Below, piece after piece: positions 58,730 through 64,000 of a DNA stretch of 64,000 nt; the stretch's first letter is position 1, and each line of letters opens with the position of its first letter. Position numbers and translations under genes: made by a program. A model generated the notes under the pieces. It did no database searches, had not been told where the DNA came from, and saw only the letters and a list, made by a program, of their open reading frames with translations. Origin of the DNA: Notamacropus eugenii (Eukaryota; Chordata; Mammalia; Diprotodontia; Macropodidae); contig NC_092872.1 in assembly GCF_028372415.1 (NCBI RefSeq), positions 12,498,979-12,562,978 of the forward strand, in the 5' to 3' direction.

Positions 58730-58876
58730 CTGCCCATGAACATCCTTGCAGAATCCAGTTACCAATCCCTCAGCCCGGAGGATCAAGCTGCTTTGGTGAC
58801 CGAGAGCATTCATCAGTACTGCATTCTCCTCATCCTCTGTCCTGTCACTGTCATGCACCAAAGCTACCACATTTCC
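58730..58876 (-). CDS. ELP6: ELP6 penultimate coding exon (49 codons)
   Basis: The minus strand reads an acceptor (GATCTAG at 58883-58877), 147 bases in one open frame, then a donor GTAATG (58729). The peptide starts GNVVALVHDSDRTEDEEN, continues through HQSSLILRAEGL and ends in FCKDVHGQ, closely matching the recalled C-terminal third of human ELP6, with the conserved acidic DEEN and LILRAEGL stretches. ELP6 forms the hexameric RecA-like Elp4-Elp5-Elp6 ring of Elongator, required for tRNA wobble-uridine modification. Both exon ends are phase 0, so it joins in frame to the last exon at 57831-57959. The preceding exon was searched for to the right and not found, so it lies beyond 64000. Confidence 0.95.
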
Positions 58877-58959
58877 CTAGATCAAAGGGATGGATTCAAG
58901 TATTATTAAACCACCCAAAGAAAAACAGTTTTATAAGAGAAAAGGCTGATTTGGCTTGA

Positions 58960-59210
58960 CTGCAGAGTATAGGAAGAGGAGTACTATCCATGAAGCTGGA
59001 AAGAGAGGCTGGGGACAGGTTGTATAGGGCTTTAAAAGAGAACTAGAGGGGTTAACCTTTTACCCTTACTATAACAGGAAGCCACTGGAGCTGGCAGAGG
59101 AGGGAAGTCACATGATCATATCTGTGCTTACTTTGGTGGCTATGTGTTGGACGGATTGGAGAGGTGAGAGACCTGAGGCAGGAAGACCAATTAGAAGACT
59201 GTTGTTGCTT
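58960..59210 (-). mobile_element. L2 fragment, antisense
   Basis: GTTGTATAGGGCTTTAAAAG, AGGAAGCCACTGGAGCTGGC, GTCACATGATCATATCTGTG: same region as antisense L2 at 42100-42300. Confidence 0.65.
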
Positions 59211-59229
59211 CATCTGCTTTACCACCAAC

Positions 59230-60015
59230 TCCTTCAAAATATCTTCTGCACTCACTCCTTCTTTTCCATTCTTCCCACTGATACATAATTCTGATCCTCA
59301 TTAGCTGAAGCCATGACTGTTTCTGTTGTAGACTCCAATTTGGTTTCCCTGCCTCAGATCTCTTCCCTCTTCAATTCATCCTGCTTCCAACCACCAGGTA
59401 AATCCTTCTAAAATACCATTCCGACTGTCTCATTTACCTAACCAAATCTCTCCCTTTGAACCCCACATCTTAGCCTGACTTAGGGGTCTCCCAGGGCCTG
59501 ATCTTACTCTCTTCCCCAGTCCTGTTTTCCATCACCTGCCTCCTCCACAAAACTCCCATTCCAGGCAACCTGCTTTACTGACTGTCCCCTGAATACACTT
59601 TGAACTTTCCTGCTTCTAGGGTTTTGCCCGTGTGATTACCTCCATCCAGACTGCCCTTCCTTTTGTTTTTTCCTCTTAAAATTCGACTGATCCTTTAAAA
59701 TCCAGCTCAAATTATACTCTAATGTAGAGCCTTCTCCAATTCCCACAGCCTGAAATGATCCTTCTCTTCTACTCTCAGAGCACTTACTGACTTTATCAAT
59801 TAATCATCTATTAGCTTGTGATACCTCTTCTATCCTTAGCTTGAGGAGTTACTGAAGCATTATGTTATTTGTTATTATATTTCACATTTACGTCTTGTCT
59901 TTCCTACTTTACTGAAAGCTCCTAGGAAGGAAGGGCTACCAATATATGTGTCTTTGTACTGCCAAAACTTTTTTGTACATCGTATGAAGAGACTCAATAC
60001 ATTTTTACTGATTTG
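59230..60015 (+). mobile_element. L2 3' end, sense
   Basis: CAATTCATCCTGCTTCCAAC, AAATACCATTCCGACTGTCT, AAATCCAGCTCAAATTATAC, GAAAGCTCCTAGGAAGGAAG, then the tail TCAATACATTTTTACTGATT. It faces the antisense L2 at 58960-59210. Confidence 0.8.
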
Positions 60016-60935
60016 AATCTATTATTTTTCAAGTTCTCCTCAAAAAGAGCAACAAACAAGAAACAGACCTTAAAGTTTCTTTTGCTTTTTTCTGACCTTG
60101 ATTTGAGTTTTACGGAATTCTAGACTCTCCCCACTGGAAGTACTCTTTGATGACATCTATTCTAAACTCAGCATCAACAGAGGCATCCTTCTTACAATAT
60201 CCTTACGGACAGTCACCATCTCTGCTTGAAAACTTCCAGGGGCAAAGGACTCCCTGCTTTGTCACTTACAGCCTGTCATCATGTTCTCTCTTACCCTCTC
60301 CAAACCTAACACAGTGAGGTATAAAAATAAGCAGCTTTGTGGCTCTCAGTGTTAACGTAAACTTACAGAGGAGAGCAATTTTATTCCATGTGGCACAGCA
60401 GACACTGCACTTAGCCTCTCCCCCTTCTTTCCACCACTGGACTCTTCAGAAAGTATTCAGGGGACATCTAACTCTAGGTGAGCTGCCAGTTGGTCAGTCT
60501 ATTCTTAGTATCACTTTAATATGCCAAGCACCTGTGGTTTCATTAAAGTGGGTTTTCCACTGACTAATGTAGATCAAAATTGCCTCCACACCCGAGTAGA
60601 AAATAGTTTTCATGAGTGACTTTGGCAGGAAAAAATGCACCATCTGACAGCCCACCTTCTGACGACATCTCTTCATACGGAGCTAGGCTAGTCCTCAGAT
60701 GAGACCCACAGCCCATCACTGGACGCAGTGTGGTAGGGTCTATGAGAATGTGCATGCCATTAGCTTAGCCCCTGAAGACTGAGGGTCACTTCCCTGGCAT
60801 CACGAAGGATCTAGAAAGGCCTTCAGTGGAGGTTTATAATTAAGTCTGTAATTCAGTTGATGGACAACCCATGATACAATCACCACAAAATACAATATGT
60901 CCCCAGGCTTGTGCTGCCTCTTCCTCTTCCAAATT
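60016..60935. other. ELP6 intron, unassigned
   Basis: No exon with ELP6 similarity was found on the minus strand here; chance frames at 60494-60755 do not resemble ELP6. Confidence 0.4.
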
Positions 60936-60939
60936 GATG

Positions 60940-61490
60940 GTAACAGAAAAGCATAAAGGGGATCAGAGAGTACTAGAATTAAAGTTTTTAGACCGACTAA
61001 AAACCATGCATTTTGCTACTGTTACCTTAAATGTAAGATCTCTGTCCAATGTCCATTGAGAAGACCTTCCATTCCCCGAGGAATGGAATCATATTAATCT
61101 TGACATTCTTATAAAAATCTACCAAAAGAAGCTGAAGCTAAATGGAAAAATGGGTTCTCCCAGGTTCTCCTTGAAGAGACAAGTAAGGGAGTTGGCAGAG
61201 CGGACCCTAGGGATCTAAAGGCAACATCAAAAATTCCATGCGATATCTGGCAACCTTATAATGTAAAACTCACGATCAGTATGTGCAAAATGACTGCACT
61301 GAAAACAACCAGAGCGTACTCATGCGCTGACACCTGCTATAGAGGATGGAGAGAAAAACAATCCCAAGAACTCGGGAAAAGCCTTCAAATTAAATCAACA
61401 TCTTTGATATTTGGTGACTTCAGGGCAAAAGTGGGTGATAATAAACAAGAAATGACAGCATGGTGGGAAATAAAATGGATAATTTAGATT
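60940..61490 (+). mobile_element. RTE-like LINE, endonuclease-region fragment
   Basis: FATVTLNVRSLSNVH (about 61012-61056) and, in a frame ending at 61487, STSLIFGDFRAKVGDN resemble the N-terminal APE endonuclease signatures of RTE elements (the usual GDFNAKVG has N to R). Truncated on both sides; abuts L1 at about 61470. Confidence 0.7.
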
Positions 61491-62590
61491 ACATTAAATT
61501 TAAAAGGTTTTCTGCAAATAAAACTAATGTAGCAAAGGTTAGAAGGAAAGCAGAAATCAGGGACAAAATTTTGTAGCCAATTTCTCAGATAAAGATCTCA
61601 TATTTATATAGAAACCTCAGTCAAATATATAAGAATGAGTCATTCCCCAACTGATGAATGGTCAAAATATATGAACAGATGATTCTGGAAGAAATCAAAG
61701 CTATATATAGTTGTATAAAAATGCTCTAAATCATTACAGATTACAGAAATACAAATTAAAATAACTCTGAGGTCCCTCAGATGTCAGGTACCTCACACAT
61801 ATCAGACTGGTTAAAATGGCAGAAAAAGAAAATAACATGTTGGAGGGAGTGTAGAAAAACTGAAATCCTAACACACTGTGGAAGTGGTGACTAATACTGT
61901 GGTAGAACTGCCGACTGATCCGATCCCTTTCTGGAGCACTCTGGGATCATGCCCAAAGAGTTACAAAACTAGCCTTTGTCCCAGCAAAATCATTATTAGG
62001 TCTGTTTCCCAAGGTAGTTAGGGAAAAAAGAAAAGAACCTCCATGTTCTAAATGACTTACACAGCAGGTCAGTTTGTAGTGGCAAAGAAGTGAGAAGTGA
62101 GGGCATGCCCATCAACTAGGGGATGGCTGAGCACGTTGTGGTGTATGACTGTGATAGAAGACTACTGTGTTGTGAGAAATGATGAGCAGGCTGGTTTTAG
62201 AAAGACTTGGGAAGACTTGATTGAAATAACGCAGAGAGAAAACAAGTAGGACCAACGCTGCTTGGAGACTAGCTGTGAAAGACTATAGCTGTTCTCAGCA
62301 ATTTTCAAATCAACTACAAAGAGCTTGCGAAGGAAAATGCGATCCACCCAGAAAAAGAACTGACATGTGGAAGCATATATTAGTTCCAGACATATATATG
62401 TATGTATGTATATACGTATATGCACACACTATATATACATATATATATGCACATACACACATATATACATACACACACATATAAATCTGGATCAAATGCT
62501 GCCCTTCTCTAATGCAGGGTTGGGAGGGAGGGAGGCAGAAAACAAAATGTAACAAAAATTAATTAAATTTTTTTAAGTCATCAATAAGCC
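61475..62590 (+). mobile_element. L1 ORF2 3' end and 3' UTR, decayed
   Basis: GATAATTTAGATTACATTAA, TGAGTCATTCCCCAACTGAT, CCATCAACTAGGGGATGGCT, TGTGTTGTGAGAAATGATGA, then a microsatellite (62390-62490) and GGGAGGGAGGGAGG tract with A-rich end. Confidence 0.85.
62390..62490. repeat. (TA/TG/CA)n microsatellite in L1 3' UTR
   Basis: ATATATATGTATGTATGTAT and CACACA/TATA runs. Confidence 0.9.
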
Positions 62591-62818
62591 TATGTAAAGG
62601 CATGGAGAAAGGAGATGGGATGCCAAGTTTGGTCAACAAAAAAACAGGTCAGTTTGGCTAGACCATGGAATATGTGAAGGGGAATATTGTGAAATAAGGC
62701 AGGAAAGTTCCAGAGAGCAAAGAATGAAGTGCACTTCCCCTATCATGGCAGAGGGAGGGGACAAGACCAGACTACTGCAGTTGCTCTTCTTTAATTGATT
62801 TTTTTTGCCCTTAATAAG

Positions 62819-64000
62819 GGGGGGGGGGGGGGCCAAGCCAAGATGGCGGAGTAGAAACACACAAATACGCTACCTCCGAACCCACAGCCCATAAGATATC
62901 TGTAAAAAAGAACTGCCAATAAATTCTGGAGCAGTAGAAGCCACAGAACAGCGGAGCGGACGAGATTTCTGTTCCAGAGGGCCTGAAAACCCCTCGCAAA
63001 AGGTTCTTTGCGCTGCAGACGCGGAGCAGAGCCCAGCCCTGCGTTGGCCGCCCAGCGCCGAGAGGAGCGGATCTGAGCAGGGAGCAGATCCAAGCAGGCT
63101 TCAGGGACAGAATCTCCAGCAGCCACGTGGGTCCCTCCACCCACAGGTGACAAGGGTCGGTGAAAGGGTCTCTTCGGCGGATCGAGAGGGGAGCGGGGTG
63201 CCCTCATAACTCAGGCCCCCTTGGGAGGCAGCAGCGGAGGTGGGAACAGACCAGGGCTCCCCAAGCAGGCAGGAGCCTGGATCCATTGTTGAAGGTCTCT
63301 GCATAAACCCCCTGAGGGAACTGAGCCCGGGAGGTGGCCCTGCCCCCACCTGAGCACCTGAACTTAATCTCACACTGAATAGCAGCCCCGCCCCTGCGGA
63401 AGCCCTAAGGCTGGGGAGCAGTATTTGAATCTCAGACCCCAAGTGCTGGCTGGGAGGATCTGGAAGCGAGGTGGGTGTGGAAAGAAAACTCAGAAGTCAA
63501 GTCACTGGCTGGGAAAATGCCCAGAAAAGGGGAAAAAAACCAAGAAGGTTACTTTCTTGGTGAACAGGTTTCTCCTCCCTTCCTCTCTGATGAGGAAGAA
63601 CAATGCTCACCATCAGGGAAAGACACAGAAGTCAAGGCTTCTGTATCCCAGCCCACTCAATGGGCTCAGGCCATAGAAGAGCTCAAAAAGAGCTCAGAAA
63701 ATTTTGAAAATTATGTTAGAGGACTGGAGGAAAAACTGGGAAGAGCAATGAAAGACATGCAAGCAAAGTATGAACAGCAGGTCAGCACCCTGCTAAAGAA
63801 GACCCCAAAAAAATGCTGAAGAAAATAAAACCCTGAAAAATAGGCTAACTCAATTGGCAAAAGAGGTTCAAAAAGCCAATGAGGAGAAGAATGCTTTCAA
63901 GCAAATGGAAAAGGAGATACAAAAGCTCACTGAAGAAAATAGTTCTTTCAAAATTAGAATGGAACAGATGGAGGCTAATGACTTTATGAGAAACCAAGAA
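62819..64000 (+). mobile_element. L1 5' end: G-run, 5' UTR, ORF1 start; runs off the window
   Basis: A G14 run (62819-62832) leads into CCAAGCCAAGATGGCGGAGT. The AAGATGGCGG word is a YY1-type site at the same place as in the 5' UTR of other mammalian L1s, so this is the true 5' end. The 5' UTR extends to ORF1 at 63517. The element continues past 64000, so completeness of ORF2 cannot be judged. Confidence 0.85.
63517..64000 (+). pseudogene. L1 ORF1 (partial, one frameshift)
   Basis: The ATG at 63517 opens MPRKGEKNQEGYFLGEQV, and the frame runs 101 codons to a TGA at 63817-63819. An A7 tract at 63807-63813 precedes the stop. After it, another frame resumes typical coiled-coil ORF1p sequence (heptads rich in E, K, L, for example LAKEVQKANEEKNAFKQMEK) through the window end. 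A one-base length change in the A-tract therefore breaks an otherwise open ORF1. An assembly error in the homopolymer is possible. The RNA-binding and C-terminal domains lie beyond 64000. Confidence 0.8.

Noticed and set aside
58877-64000. Search for the ELP6 exon upstream of the penultimate one
   Set aside because: No minus-strand match to the expected LLVDDLSVLL region was found; it must lie beyond 64000.

Overview
This is a stretch of mammalian nuclear genome. The dominant repeats are tRNA-derived SINEs of the marsupial type, L1 and HAL1-like LINEs, RTE/BovB-type LINEs and abundant L2, L3/CR1 and MIR fossils, which points to a marsupial (opossum-like or Australian). I cannot choose the species by eye. 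There is no bacterial, CRISPR or phage content. Almost all open frames longer than 60 codons are chance frames or transposon remnants.

Two host genes can be identified, both on the minus strand and head to tail. SCAP (SREBP cleavage-activating protein) contributes its first coding exon (5897-6106, CDS 5897-6018) and, about 34 kb upstream, its CpG-island promoter with a probable non-coding exon 1 whose donor lies at 40235. ELP6 (Elongator subunit 6) contributes its last two coding exons (58730-58876 and 57831-57959), its 3' UTR and a poly(A) signal at 57483-57488. The order ELP6 then SCAP on one strand matches human 3p21.31, so this is conserved synteny. SCAP escorts SREBPs from ER to Golgi under sterol control, and ELP6 is part of the Elp4-5-6 ring needed for tRNA wobble-uridine modification. 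I see nothing to suggest functional coupling beyond being neighbours.

Layout. 1-5896 is SCAP intron 2 with L1 and SINE insertions. 6107-40234 is SCAP intron 1, packed with nested LINE/SINE/LTR insertions: an antisense L1/HAL1 block carrying two related solo LTRs (6.9-11.1 kb), a probable LTR (11.3-11.9 kb), L1 ORF1 (14-15 kb), an L1 containing a SINE containing a solo LTR (16.4-18.6 kb), a 2-kb RTE (21.9-23.9 kb), a rearranged L1 (24.3-27.65 kb), a small hAT-like MITE, tandem antisense HAL1 copies (28.5-32.4 kb), and L1 and L2 tails. 39.24-40.8 kb is the CpG island. 40.99-41.5 kb is a 27-bp minisatellite about 0.7 kb upstream of the SCAP promoter. 41.5-57.4 kb is intergenic and full of L2, LTR, MIR, CR1 and L1 copies, including an L1 with clear target-site duplication and a probable 3' transduction. 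57.5-64.0 kb is ELP6 with a mariner fossil, L2, RTE and L1, ending in the intact-looking 5' end of an L1 that runs off the window.

The most interesting items are the two-monomer 27-bp minisatellite with an E-box in every unit, the solo LTR with a five-copy octamer-like (ATGCAAAT) 24-bp enhancer array inside a three-level nest, and three short uORFs in SCAP exon 2.
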